Source of the DNA: Plectonema cf. radiosum LEGE 06105
GTDB lineage: Bacteria > Cyanobacteriota > Cyanobacteriia > Cyanobacteriales > Nostocaceae
Direction: 5' to 3'
Length of the DNA: 40,885 nt
Assembly (NCBI RefSeq): GCF_015207665.1
Contig: NZ_JADEWL010000056.1
Coordinates: 1-40,885 of the forward strand
Position 1 is the first letter of the stretch. Every line of letters starts with the position of its first letter. The notes beneath the pieces were generated by a model. The model was not told the DNA's origin. It ran no database searches and saw nothing but the letters and a program-made list of their open reading frames with translations. The position numbers were made by a program, and so were the translations under genes. Positions 16,301-23,983 of the stretch are shown one piece after another.

Positions 16301-18016
16301 TTACAACACCCGACGGAAATAATCGCGATATAGTTGACACCTTGGTGTTACATGATTGTTCTCACGAATCACCAATCCTAAACTGTGTAATTTATAAATT
16401 TCCATAGAATCTAATTCCACTCCCGCAGTTGAGTTAACTACTTGTTTAAAAGCTTGTACTAAATCCGGTGCTGAACGTAGTATATCTAATACATAACGCA
16501 GGTGATTGCGATAAATTCCAGCTTCTGTTGTTGCCGATCGCAATAAATTTTCTAAGGTTGTCTTTCCCGTTACAATGTCATACATTGCCAACCGTAACAG
16601 ATAGGGATGTCCTCCGATCATTCTGATTAATTCTGGGAGCATACTATCTTGGGAATTAATACCATGTCTTATTGCTAAATCTTCTACTTGCTGCTGATTA
16701 AACTCTTCTAATTCCACAGGTACACCTGCATTAAAGGGTGATTGATGGTAATCCAAGGGAATATAAACTTCGGTAGAATGAGCTAACACCAACCGCAGTT
16801 GTTTCCAAAGTTCAGAAATCTTGCCTTTTTCATGCCAAGAGCGCAACATCCCGAAGAAATCTTCTACTATTTCGCTATAGGGAAATAATCTATCGACTTC
16901 ATCTAAAACTAATACTAAAGGAGAATTTATTGGTTTTAAGATGTACTTTTTAAAATAAGCCGTACAGTTGTCATTACTGCCTAAAAATGCTGTATTCCAA
17001 GCATTATCGACTTGATTATCTAGCTCAAGCTCTAAAGATACTTTGCTACATAACCAGCGGAGAAATTTATCTAGATTGGTAATTACTTCCTTATTTACCC
17101 CACCCAAATCCAAATAAACTGCTTGATAATTCAGTTTTTCTCCCTCAGCAACAATCCGTCTTGCCAGAGAAGTTTTACCCATTAACTTTGGCGCTTTGAT
17201 CCGAATTAAGGCAGCAGATTTTTCTAAAGTTTGATAACAAAGAGACTCAATCCCATTTCGTTCTAAATAAAAAAGAGAATCAAGCGCTACAGCACCATCC
17301 GGATATTCCAACGACTGCATACAAATATTACTCCCTTCCCGCAATCTCTCTTCATCTCTTGCCTCAGCGCCCTCAGCGTCTCTGCGGTTTTTTACATCCA
17401 AAATAATTCCATCTTTCGCTCGCATATACAGTACTGGTGTCGCAAAATCCCGCTTATCAAGTCCGACTTCCATCGAAATCGCATTGCGAGTTGATTGAAT
17501 AGCTGCATCAACCGGATATCCTAACGCTAAAGTACGGTAAAACTCCGAAGCGAACAGCTTGGCAGTAGAATCAAGTATAGAATATTGCATTGCTACAACT
17601 GCGGGTATTCCCCGACGGACTAAATTTGGTGCTGTACCTTTCATAGCTTGATTTGAAGATACCGTCGCACCTTGACAGGAATTGAGAATAACCAAACCAA
17701 TATTGCGATCGCCTAAAAAGAAATTGGCGAAACTCTCATCATCCAACAATTTGGATTTACCATTATTATCTACAAGCGCAATGAAGCCTTGATTATTTTC
17801 AAATACACCATGTCCGATAAAGTGAAAGACATTGTAAGGCTTTTCTCGCAGCTTTTGGTTAATATTTTGGATAGTAGCAGCTTGTAAAATATCTAACTCA
17901 ATTCCACCAGTTTCTATATGCTTCCCTAGTGCTTCACGGATTAAATTTTCTTCACCAACGGCGTCTAAGCTCGCTAAATCAGTGGGAGTTGAGATAACTC
18001 GCTGCGCTAACAGCAC
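16301..18016 (-). CDS. CHAT-domain caspase-like protease fused to AAA-like ATPase, probable 5' truncation
   Basis: A 571-residue protein. Residues about 7-205 are a CHAT (caspase HetF-associated) domain with the catalytic pair in YNVFHFIGHGVF (His69) and VILNSCQGA (Cys114). Residues about 245-560 are an AAA-like P-loop ATPase with Walker A APKLMGKTSL (Lys281) and Walker B LVLVLDEVDRLF (Asp372, Glu373), as in cyanobacterial AAA-like (AAA_35) proteins. Such proteins are thought to couple sensing to proteolysis, sometimes in cell-death or defence contexts. The start is GTG, but its first codons (VLLAQR) come from the dispersed CGCTGCGCTAACAGCA repeat, so the original 5' end is likely replaced. 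The linker (209-228, NRRDAEGAEARDEERLREG) is also repeat-derived. Confidence 0.8.
   Translation of the reverse strand: MLLAQRVISTPTDLASLDAVGEENLIREALGKHIETGGIELDILQAATIQNINQKLREKPYNVFHFIGHGVFENNQGFIALVDNNGKSKLLDDESFANFFLGDRNIGLVILNSCQGATVSSNQAMKGTAPNLVRRGIPAVVAMQYSILDSTAKLFASEFYRTLALGYPVDAAIQSTRNAISMEVGLDKRDFATPVLYMRAKDGIILDVKNRRDAEGAEARDEERLREGSNICMQSLEYPDGAVALDSLFYLERNGIESLCYQTLEKSAALIRIKAPKLMGKTSLARRIVAEGEKLNYQAVYLDLGGVNKEVITNLDKFLRWLCSKVSLELELDNQVDNAWNTAFLGSNDNCTAYFKKYILKPINSPLVLVLDEVDRLFPYSEIVEDFFGMLRSWHEKGKISELWKQLRLVLAHSTEVYIPLDYHQSPFNAGVPVELEEFNQQQVEDLAIRHGINSQDSMLPELIRMIGGHPYLLRLAMYDIVTGKTTLENLLRSATTEAGIYRNHLRYVLDILRSAPDLVQAFKQVVNSTAGVELDSMEIYKLHSLGLVIRENNHVTPRCQLYRDYFRRVL
17333..17392 (-). 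repeat. Intergenic-type repeat inside the CHAT gene linker
   Basis: On the minus strand this reads AACCGCAGAGACGCTGAGGG and further GCTGAGG-like units, the dispersed cyanobacterial CGCAGAGACGC family. It is in frame, encodes residues about 209-228, and separates the CHAT domain from the ATPase without breaking the frame. Confidence 0.65.
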
Positions 18017-18055
18017 CCTACTTTTGTATGTAAAGTGTAATTTAATACTTTAACT

Positions 18056-18163
18056 GGCGACTATAAGTCGCGGCTACACAAACAAAACCCGCCTGCGCGG
18101 GTTTTAAATTAACTAGTCCACGCAGGTGGACTTTGTTTGTGTAGTAGCGGTTTAAACCGCCGG
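18056..18163. repeat. Composite hairpin repeat right of the CHAT gene
   Basis: Five stems in series: GCGACT/AGTCGC (18057-18071), AAAACCCGC/GCGGGTTTT (18084-18105), GTCCAC/GTGGAC (18116-18131) and the palindrome GCGGTTTAAACCGC (18147-18160). The right end is related to the left repeat at 16231-16281, so the CHAT gene is bracketed by members of one repeat family. Nothing else is supported in 18164-18340. Confidence 0.8.
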
Positions 18164-18340
18164 ATACTTTTTAAACTTGAAAATCCAACATTCCTTTCTT
18201 ATTAATGGGTTCATATTTCATCAACTTATGCACTTAAGGGATGAAAATAAGAAAAATAGTAATTCTCGGTTAATGGCACAACACAGACACAAATAATTAC
18301 ACTAATAGTACTCCCATTAGCTTGCTGACCTATTAAACCG

Positions 18341-19528
18341 ATGACCGAAAAATCTAGAATTTGTATCCTTGGTGGTGGCTTTGGTGGACTTTACACCGCT
18401 TTACGCTTAGTTCAACTGGATTGGGGAGAATCCCAGAAACCGGAAATTGTCCTAATTGATCAAAATGACCGCTTTTTATTTTCCCCTCTGCTATACGAAT
18501 TACTTACCGGGGAAATGCAAAGTTGGGAAATCGCTCCCCCCTATGAAGAACTTTTGCAAAATACAGGTATCCGCTTTTATCAAGCAACGGTATCTGGTGT
18601 TGATGCTGACCAAAAACTAGTATATTTAGAAGATGGTGCGGATATTCCCTACGACCGTTTGGTATTAGCTATGGGTGGGGAAACACCTTTAGATATGGTA
18701 CCAGGAGCCGATAAATATGCTCATGCTTTCCGTACTCTGGCTGATGCTTATGCTTTAGAAGAAAAATTGCGAATACTCGAAGAGTCTGACAAAGAAAAGA
18801 TTCGTGTGGCAATTGTTGGTGGTGGTTATAGCGGTGTGGAATTAGCTTGCAAATTAGCTGATAGACTTGGGGAAAGAGGACGTTTCCGATTAATTGAAAT
18901 GGCTAATGAAATTCTCCGCAATTCTCCAGAATTTAACCGCGAAGCTGCAAAGAAAGCTTTAGATGAGCGGGGTGTGTGGATTGATTTGGAAACGAAGGTA
19001 GAATCTATCGCTGCTGATGATATTTCTTTAGAATACAAAGGTGTTGTAGATTCCATTCCTGTAGATTTAGTAATTTGGACAGTAGGAACAAGAGTAACTC
19101 AAGCGGTACAAAATCTTCCTGTTAAACATAACCAGCGCGGAAAAATCGCTACCACACCAACTTTACAAGTAGTAGATAATCCCGATATTTTTGCTTTAGG
19201 AGACTTAGCAGAAACATTTGACGCAGAAGGAAAACAAGTTCCCATAACCGCGCAAGCAGCTTTCCAACAAGCTGATTATGTTGGCTGGAATATTTGGGCA
19301 AGTCTTACCAATCGTCCTTTACTTCCCTTCCGTTATCAACATTTAGGCGAATTTATGTCCCTGGGAGTAGATAACGCAACCCTTACAGGTTTAGGGATAA
19401 AAATGGAAGGAACATTTGGATATATTGCCCGTCGTCTTGCTTATCTTTACCGTCTCCCAACTCTAGAACATAAACTAAAAGTTGGTTTTAATTGGTTAAC
19501 TCGTCCTATTATAGAAACACTCTTGTAA
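18341..19528 (+). CDS. ndbB: NdbB-like type II NAD(P)H dehydrogenase / demethylphylloquinone reductase
   Basis: A 395-residue FAD enzyme. The FAD Rossmann motif is ICILGGGFGGLYTALRL (residues about 8-24) and the NAD(P)H motif is VAIVGGGYSGVELA in the middle, followed by IFALGDLAE, the second FAD contact. The sequence agrees closely with what I remember of Synechocystis Slr1743, including DQNDRFLFSPLLYEL, EMQSWEIAPPYEELL and FNWLTRP at the C-terminus. Slr1743/NdbB reduces demethylphylloquinone for vitamin K1 synthesis. The C-terminal third lacks an obvious membrane helix, so peripheral thylakoid association is likely. A HAD hydrolase gene follows on the same strand after a heptamer repeat. Confidence 0.82.
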   Translation: MTEKSRICILGGGFGGLYTALRLVQLDWGESQKPEIVLIDQNDRFLFSPLLYELLTGEMQSWEIAPPYEELLQNTGIRFYQATVSGVDADQKLVYLEDGADIPYDRLVLAMGGETPLDMVPGADKYAHAFRTLADAYALEEKLRILEESDKEKIRVAIVGGGYSGVELACKLADRLGERGRFRLIEMANEILRNSPEFNREAAKKALDERGVWIDLETKVESIAADDISLEYKGVVDSIPVDLVIWTVGTRVTQAVQNLPVKHNQRGKIATTPTLQVVDNPDIFALGDLAETFDAEGKQVPITAQAAFQQADYVGWNIWASLTNRPLLPFRYQHLGEFMSLGVDNATLTGLGIKMEGTFGYIARRLAYLYRLPTLEHKLKVGFNWLTRPIIETLL

Positions 19529-19529
19529 A

Positions 19530-19643
19530 TTGGTAATGGGTAATGGGTAATGGGTAATGGGGCATTGGAAAAATTATTTAACAACTATCCACTATCCATT
19601 AACTCCGACTCTTTTAATCTAAAATCTAAAATCCAAAATCCGA
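19530..19643. repeat. GGTAATG and AAAATCT/AAAATCC heptamer repeats
   Basis: Four copies of GGTAATG at 19531-19560, then AAAATCT/AAAATCC units at about 19616-19641. Both fall inside the long open frame before the HAD gene and would add 35 repeat-encoded residues if the first ATG (19550) were taken as the start. Confidence 0.8.
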
Positions 19644-19654
19644 GTCACAGGTGG

Positions 19655-20302
19655 ATGAAACAGCCGAAAGTTATTTTTTTAGATGCCGTAGGTACACTCT
19701 TCGGTATTAAAGGTAGTGTTGGTGATGTTTACAGTCAAATCGCTAGGGAATTTGGCGTGGAAACCTCCCCGGCAACTTTGAATCAAACCTTTTTTCAAAG
19801 TTTTAAAGCTTCACCACCTCCGGTTTTCCCTGATGTACTAGAACAAGATATTCCACAACGCGAGTTTGTATGGTGGGAGCGGATTACTCGTACCACCTTT
19901 GAACAAGCTGGTGTTTTACAAAAATTCGATGACTTTTCGGCTTTCTTTAGTGAAGTTTATATTCATTTTGGTACGGGTGAACCTTGGTTTGTTTATCCCG
20001 ATGTCCAAAAAGCTTTAAATAACTGGCAAAAAAAAGGAATAGAATTAGGCATATTATCCAATTTCGATTCCCGAATTTATTCTGTTTTACAATCTTTACA
20101 ACTCAGAGACTATTTTCGTTCCATCACCATTTCTACCCAAGCAGGTGCAGCTAAACCCAATCCAAAAATATTTGCGATCGCGCTCTCCAAACACAATTGT
20201 TTACCCGAAGCTGCATGGCATATCGGTGACAGCGTAAAAGAAGACTACGAAGGAGCTAAAACTGCTGGGCTTAGAGGTATTTGGCTAAATCGAAATCAGT
20301 GA
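19655..20302 (+). CDS. HAD-family hydrolase (HDHD3/REG-2-like)
   Basis: A 215-residue haloacid dehalogenase-type phosphatase. Motif I is VIFLDAVGTLFGI with the nucleophile Asp, motif II ILSNFDS, motif III AAKPNPKIF (Lys) and motif IV WHIGDSVKEDYEGAK. In motif I the second Asp of the usual DxDGT is Val, a feature of the REG-2/HDHD3-like subgroup; catalysis may therefore be altered. Substrate unknown. The start is ATG 19655 (MKQPKVIFLDA), directly after AGGTGG; the open frame goes 105 bases further upstream, but those codons are intergenic heptamer repeats. It is downstream of ndbB on the same strand. Confidence 0.85.
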   Translation: MKQPKVIFLDAVGTLFGIKGSVGDVYSQIAREFGVETSPATLNQTFFQSFKASPPPVFPDVLEQDIPQREFVWWERITRTTFEQAGVLQKFDDFSAFFSEVYIHFGTGEPWFVYPDVQKALNNWQKKGIELGILSNFDSRIYSVLQSLQLRDYFRSITISTQAGAAKPNPKIFAIALSKHNCLPEAAWHIGDSVKEDYEGAKTAGLRGIWLNRNQ

Positions 20303-20358
20303 ACAGTTAAATAATTTGTCAAATAAATATTCTGTATTTTCTCAAGCTTCTTGTTAAA

Positions 20359-20571
20359 TTACCTTTGTATGGGGAACCAATTGGCTGAAGCTTGCTTTAA
20401 TTCTGTTAAATTATATTTCGATTTCCAACCGCAGTTAAAACAGTGAAATCCAAATGTACGATTTGTGATATATTCAAAATATTTTACTTTATTAGAACTG
20501 CAACAGGGACAAGTTCCCATAAGTATCAGTGATTTTAATTCTTCTTGTTTCTCCTGTTGGTGTTCGGACAT
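20359..20571 (-). CDS. Small zinc-ribbon protein (70 aa)
   Basis: A small basic protein with CPCCSSNKVKYF (Cys21, Cys24) and FHCFNCGWK (Cys44, Cys47), that is CxxC-x19-CxxC, a four-cysteine zinc ribbon, and an N-terminal glutamate/glutamine-rich helix. The start ATG at 20571 has AAGGA seven bases before it. Zinc ribbons of this sort bind nucleic acid or protein; no specific role can be given. It is convergent with the HAD gene. Confidence 0.7.
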   Translation of the reverse strand: MSEHQQEKQEELKSLILMGTCPCCSSNKVKYFEYITNRTFGFHCFNCGWKSKYNLTELKQASANWFPIQR

Positions 20572-20812
20572 CTATCTATCCTTCTAAATTTCATTGTGGC
20601 TCGTTTATTTCAGCTACAAAATTTGGCTGAAAATCATTATGTTGATTAACAGATTATTCGCAAAGTGATGATTTAAGTTTATGATCTAAGTTGATTATTT
20701 AATTTTTTTTATTTAAATTCAAAATTTTAATTGAGAAATATCTCATCCATGAAGATAAACTGGAATATGAATTGTTCTCATCCTCACTATGCCCAAAAAA
20801 TCATGTTTTTAT

Positions 20813-20856
20813 GTAGGTAAAATTTTTATTGATTGATTTATTTCGATTTTACCTAC
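20813..20856. repeat. Perfect 11-base inverted repeat in a gene-free region
   Basis: GTAGGTAAAAT (20813-20823) and ATTTTACCTAC (20846-20856) with a 22-base loop. It lies in the gene-free stretch 20572-21121. Nothing else recognisable occurs there, apart from the short hairpin noted at 21096 (GTACG-4-CGTAC), just after the first Crp/Fnr gene's stop. Confidence 0.6.
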
Positions 20857-21121
20857 TGTAAAAGTATTGCCTATTTGTGAATTTACTGAATTTACTTGAA
20901 CTTAACATACAGCATATGAACGAGTCGGAGTTAATCTAATTAAAGATATTTCTCGCTTTTCATCAGTGAGAACTATTTTCCTCTTTTTTGTCATTCAAGA
21001 ATAGTCGAAATCAAAAATATTAAAATTTTAACCTTTAATCGTGTAAATCGATTTAATGATTTCTTTAGAATCCCATAATGATTTCCCAGGTGTCTGTACG
21101 CTAACGTACTTAGTGACGGGA

Positions 21122-21835
21122 TTATTTGGATTTAAGCAAGCGATCGTACTCATTTTTAATTGCGTGATAGCACTCACAGGCTGTAGATTTAAGCGCAGTG
21201 CGGTTAAGAATGCTAATTTTGCCCCGCGTATAGCTAATCATTCCAGCTTGTTGGAGAGTACCAGCTGCAACTGTAACACCAGAACGACGAGTACCCAACA
21301 TATGAGAAATAAATTCTTGGGTGAGGTGCAATTCATCTTTCATAATACAGTCTTGTGCTGTGAGCAACCAACGAGCAAGTCTTTGTTCTATATTATGCTG
21401 TCGATTACAAGCTGCATTTTGGGAAGCTTGGGTAAATAATGCTTGTGCATACAGTAATAGCAGTCTTTGTAATTCTCCTCCTCTTTTGAACTCGCTTCTG
21501 AGTACGTTAGCATTTAGTTTCATCGCAGTACCATTCATCTGTACAATAGCGCGGCTGATGGTCGAACAACCCCCCAAAAAAACAGGTAAACCCACCATAC
21601 CTTCTTTACCTACTAAACCAATTTCTGTTGTGGAACCATTTTCCATGATTGAAACTAAGGAAATCATTGCTAAGGTAGGGAAATAGACTTCTGTCATTGT
21701 TTCTCCGGGTTCGGATAAAACTTCCCCAGCCATCAAATAAATATTCTCTAAATGAGGAGCTAGGTGTTGGTAATCCTCTGAAGGTAAAGCTGCTAGTAAT
21801 TGATTAACTATTGCACCATCAATATCTTCGGACAT
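21122..21835 (-). CDS. Crp/Fnr-type transcriptional regulator, copy 1
   Basis: A roughly 237-residue regulator with an N-terminal beta-roll (residues about 15-130) containing MTEVYFPTLAMISLVSIMENGSTTEIGLVGKEGMVGLPVFLGG. The cNMP-binding arginine/glutamate loop of Crp is not evident. A helix-turn-helix of Crp type lies at about 170-210 (LTQEFISHMLGTRRSGVTVAAGTLQQAGMI). No FNR cysteine cluster is seen. The ATG at 21835 is taken as start; a GTG at 21847 with an AAGAAG three bases before it is an alternative. It is a close paralogue of the next gene upstream, about 280 bp apart. Confidence 0.85.
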   Translation of the reverse strand: MSEDIDGAIVNQLLAALPSEDYQHLAPHLENIYLMAGEVLSEPGETMTEVYFPTLAMISLVSIMENGSTTEIGLVGKEGMVGLPVFLGGCSTISRAIVQMNGTAMKLNANVLRSEFKRGGELQRLLLLYAQALFTQASQNAACNRQHNIEQRLARWLLTAQDCIMKDELHLTQEFISHMLGTRRSGVTVAAGTLQQAGMISYTRGKISILNRTALKSTACECYHAIKNEYDRLLKSK

Positions 21836-22070
21836 ATCAAATAACACAATCTTCTTGGTTGAGTCGCATCTGGAAAATTACCTAACGACACAAGAAGACC
21901 AAAAAAACCTATCTGCTGATGTCCAAAGGTATTTTCCTTGGAGAAACTACAGTACTAGCATTTCGTCAATACCAGCTTGAAAAAAGAATTCTACAGGTAG
22001 ATTCCCCTAAAACCAGACTTTTCGCTGCTCTCACCGTATCTCCGTATACAAAAGAATACCTCGATATCCT

Positions 22071-22093
22071 AAAAAAACAGTACGTTATCGTAC
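22071..22093 (-). terminator. Rho-independent terminator of the second Crp/Fnr gene
   Basis: On the minus strand GTACG, four bases, CGTAC, TG, then seven T, about 30 bases after the stop codon at 22127. Short but canonical. A near-identical hairpin without the T run follows the first paralogue at 21096-21109. Confidence 0.65.
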
Positions 22094-22126
22094 ATATAAT
22101 GGTTAAAGTTTAAGAAAATATAAAAT

Positions 22127-22828
22127 TTAAGAGTTCGGGCTGTCATTTAGCAACCGCCTAAACTCGTTTTTGATTAAGCTATAACATTCGCAGGCTGCTT
22201 GTTCTAGCTCTTTTCTCTTCAAAATGGTAATAATTCCTCGACTGTACTTGATTAATTCTGCTTTTTGCAGCGCGATCGCAGCTTCTGTAACGCTAGCACG
22301 ACGAACTCCGAGCATTTCGGAGATAAACTTTTGGGTGAGCGGTAGCTCATCTTGGTTTACGCAATCATGAACTGATAGCAGCCAGCGAGCAAATCTTTCT
22401 TCTATGAGATGATGAGATTTACAAGCGGCTATTTGAGATACTTGAGTTAATCTTGCTTGGGTATAAAGCAATAAGTTTTTCTGTAATTTTTCTCCTCTAG
22501 TAAATTCTCCCCGCAATACATCAGCATCCATTTTCATGGCATTTCCTTCAATTTGGACGATGGCACGATTTGTAGTCACATTACCTCCTAAAAACACGGG
22601 AATACCCACCATTCCTTCATTACCTACCAAACCGATTTCTGTAGTTGAACCATCTTTCATCATAGAAACTAAAGAAATCATTGCTCTATTGGGAAAGTAA
22701 ACTTCTTTTATTAGTTGGTATGGTTCGTAAATCACTTGTCCCAAAACTAGATTCACAGGTTTTAGGTAAGGAATAAGCCGCTGATATTCCCCAGGAGGTA
22801 AAGCCATCAGTAGTTTATTTTTCAACAT
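22127..22828 (-). CDS. Crp/Fnr-type transcriptional regulator, copy 2
   Basis: A 233-residue paralogue of the neighbouring regulator with the same blocks: EVYFPNRAMISLVSMMKDG, STTEIGLVGNEGMVGIPVFLG, then LTQKFISEMLGVRRASVTEAA as the helix-turn-helix. The beginning (MLKNKLLMALPPGEYQRLIP) aligns with the other copy. The ATG at 22828 is chosen; a TTG at 22843 would extend it by five residues and is unlikely. The pair arose by tandem duplication; divergence in the recognition helix (RRSGVTVAAGTL versus RRASVTEAAIAL) suggests different DNA targets. No ligand is evident. Confidence 0.85.
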   Translation of the reverse strand: MLKNKLLMALPPGEYQRLIPYLKPVNLVLGQVIYEPYQLIKEVYFPNRAMISLVSMMKDGSTTEIGLVGNEGMVGIPVFLGGNVTTNRAIVQIEGNAMKMDADVLRGEFTRGEKLQKNLLLYTQARLTQVSQIAACKSHHLIEERFARWLLSVHDCVNQDELPLTQKFISEMLGVRRASVTEAAIALQKAELIKYSRGIITILKRKELEQAACECYSLIKNEFRRLLNDSPNS

Positions 22829-22920
22829 AGTAAGGCAAGTCAAACATGGGGATTATAAAGCTCTTTTAGTTGAAGTATAATCCTATTGTTGATTTTAGCT
22901 ATATTGGTTGACATCTTTTA

Positions 22921-22953
22921 ATTAATTTATCTAATTTATCTAATTTATCTAAT
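22921..22953. repeat. Nine-base tandem repeat TAATTTATC
   Basis: Three consecutive copies of TAATTTATC in the gene-free stretch 22829-23104, which is otherwise AT-rich with no supported gene. Confidence 0.7.
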
Positions 22954-23104
22954 TACTATTTATTCTATTAATAAAATAGCATTTTTCTCAGATAATCTAG
23001 CAAGTTTACATTACAATAAAAGTAAGGTGTGAATGCAATATTCAGTTAATAATTTGCATTTTCATCGATTTTTTGTTTTGTGATATTTTTTTTAGTTGCT
23101 AAAT

Positions 23105-23242
23105 ATGGCTGATAAATCTGACCGTCAAACGCGAATTATGGAGCATCTTGCTCGCAGTACAAACGACTTTATTAAACCTAAGCTCAATTCTAATGAGCGA
23201 AAACAGCAAATATTAGAACATATTCGCTTAACTAAAGGTTAA
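23105..23242 (+). CDS. Small 45-residue protein
   Basis: MADKSDRQTRIMEHLARSTN begins a 45-residue protein rich in Arg, Lys, Gln and Glu, predicted to be helical (RIMEHLARSTNDFI and ERKQQILEHIRLT) and soluble. It is followed eleven bases later by a canonical Rho-independent terminator, which supports a real transcript unit. I do not recognise a named family; the two repeated segments IMEHLARST and ILEHIRLTK look like two similar helices. No clear Shine-Dalgarno site is present. Confidence 0.65.
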   Translation: MADKSDRQTRIMEHLARSTNDFIKPKLNSNERKQQILEHIRLTKG

Positions 23243-23253
23243 AAAATTTTCAA

Positions 23254-23277
23254 GGTGGGAAATTCCCGCCTTTTTTT
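23254..23277 (+). terminator. Rho-independent terminator of the 45-residue gene
   Basis: Stem GGTGGGA (23254-23260) with TCCCGCC (23264-23270), including one G-T pair, a three-base loop and seven T. Canonical. Confidence 0.85.
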
Positions 23278-23346
23278 ATGTTTTCTATAGTGATAATTGA
23301 TCAATCAACCTTACTTTCGTTGGTTTTTATAGCATTTTGCAGATAA

Positions 23347-23499
23347 ATGAGGTACAGCATTATATTATAAAGCAATGCGTGGGATGGAGAGAAAATAAGC
23401 GGGAGATGTTCTTCCCTTGACTTGTAAGCCGCACCCTTGCAGGTGAAAGGAGTATCCCTGCCCGTCCGAATCTGCCTCATAAAGATGAAATATGCTGTA
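23347..23499 (+). ncRNA. Candidate structured RNA, HEARO/omega-RNA-like, without a protein gene
   Basis: A G/C-rich island of about 130 bases in an AT-rich gene-free region. Arms TACAGCAT (23353-23360) and ATGCTGTA (23492-23499) can close it. Inside are GGATGG (23382-23387) with CCGTCC (23462-23467), GGGA/TCCC (23401-23416) and CACC/GGTG (23432-23445), with conserved-looking single strands TTGTAAGCC and GAATCTGCCTCA. The sequence style recalls omega RNA (HEARO) elements that precede IscB/IsrB nuclease genes, but no such ORF is here. The resemblance is from memory and must be tested with the Rfam HEARO model; other structured RNA or chance is possible. The remaining 23500-23983 holds no supported gene. 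Confidence 0.4.
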
Positions 23500-23983
23500 A
23501 GTAAGTCCTACTTTTAAATAAGAAATCTGAGTAGTTATTAATTAATTATTTGCTTTGACTAACTAATAAGTAGTTTTACCATAAATAATGTCTTGAATAT
23601 TGCAATAAAATAAATTTATGATTTTTATTCTGATTTTTATTATTTATATGCAAATAAATCATAAATTTTAGATAAAATGAATTTATAAAAATATTTAATA
23701 TTTTGCGTCAGGGAAAGTTGACGGTTGTTTTATCATGCTTTATTTAAGTTAACTGTATCTTTTTATATATTTACATTTAGAATTTATATTTATTTGTGCT
23801 AACTAATAGTTTCTAAGCAACTTACAAACTAACCTTCTTGTGACTATTGCGTTTTTTTTCTTCAAAACTGAGAATTGATGATTAAAATCTAGGTTATAAC
23901 CAATACAAAATAGTAACTTGTTGATCTAAAAATTCAATTTTCAACTTAGTAGCGCTTCAATTGTCATCAGTTATCAAAAAGCC

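Noticed and set aside
21056-21439. 127-residue plus-strand ORF
   Set aside because: Antisense to the first Crp/Fnr gene, whose frame has clear family motifs.
21919-22113. 64-residue plus-strand ORF between the Crp/Fnr genes
   Set aside because: No Shine-Dalgarno site or family resemblance, and its end contains the terminator of the other gene.
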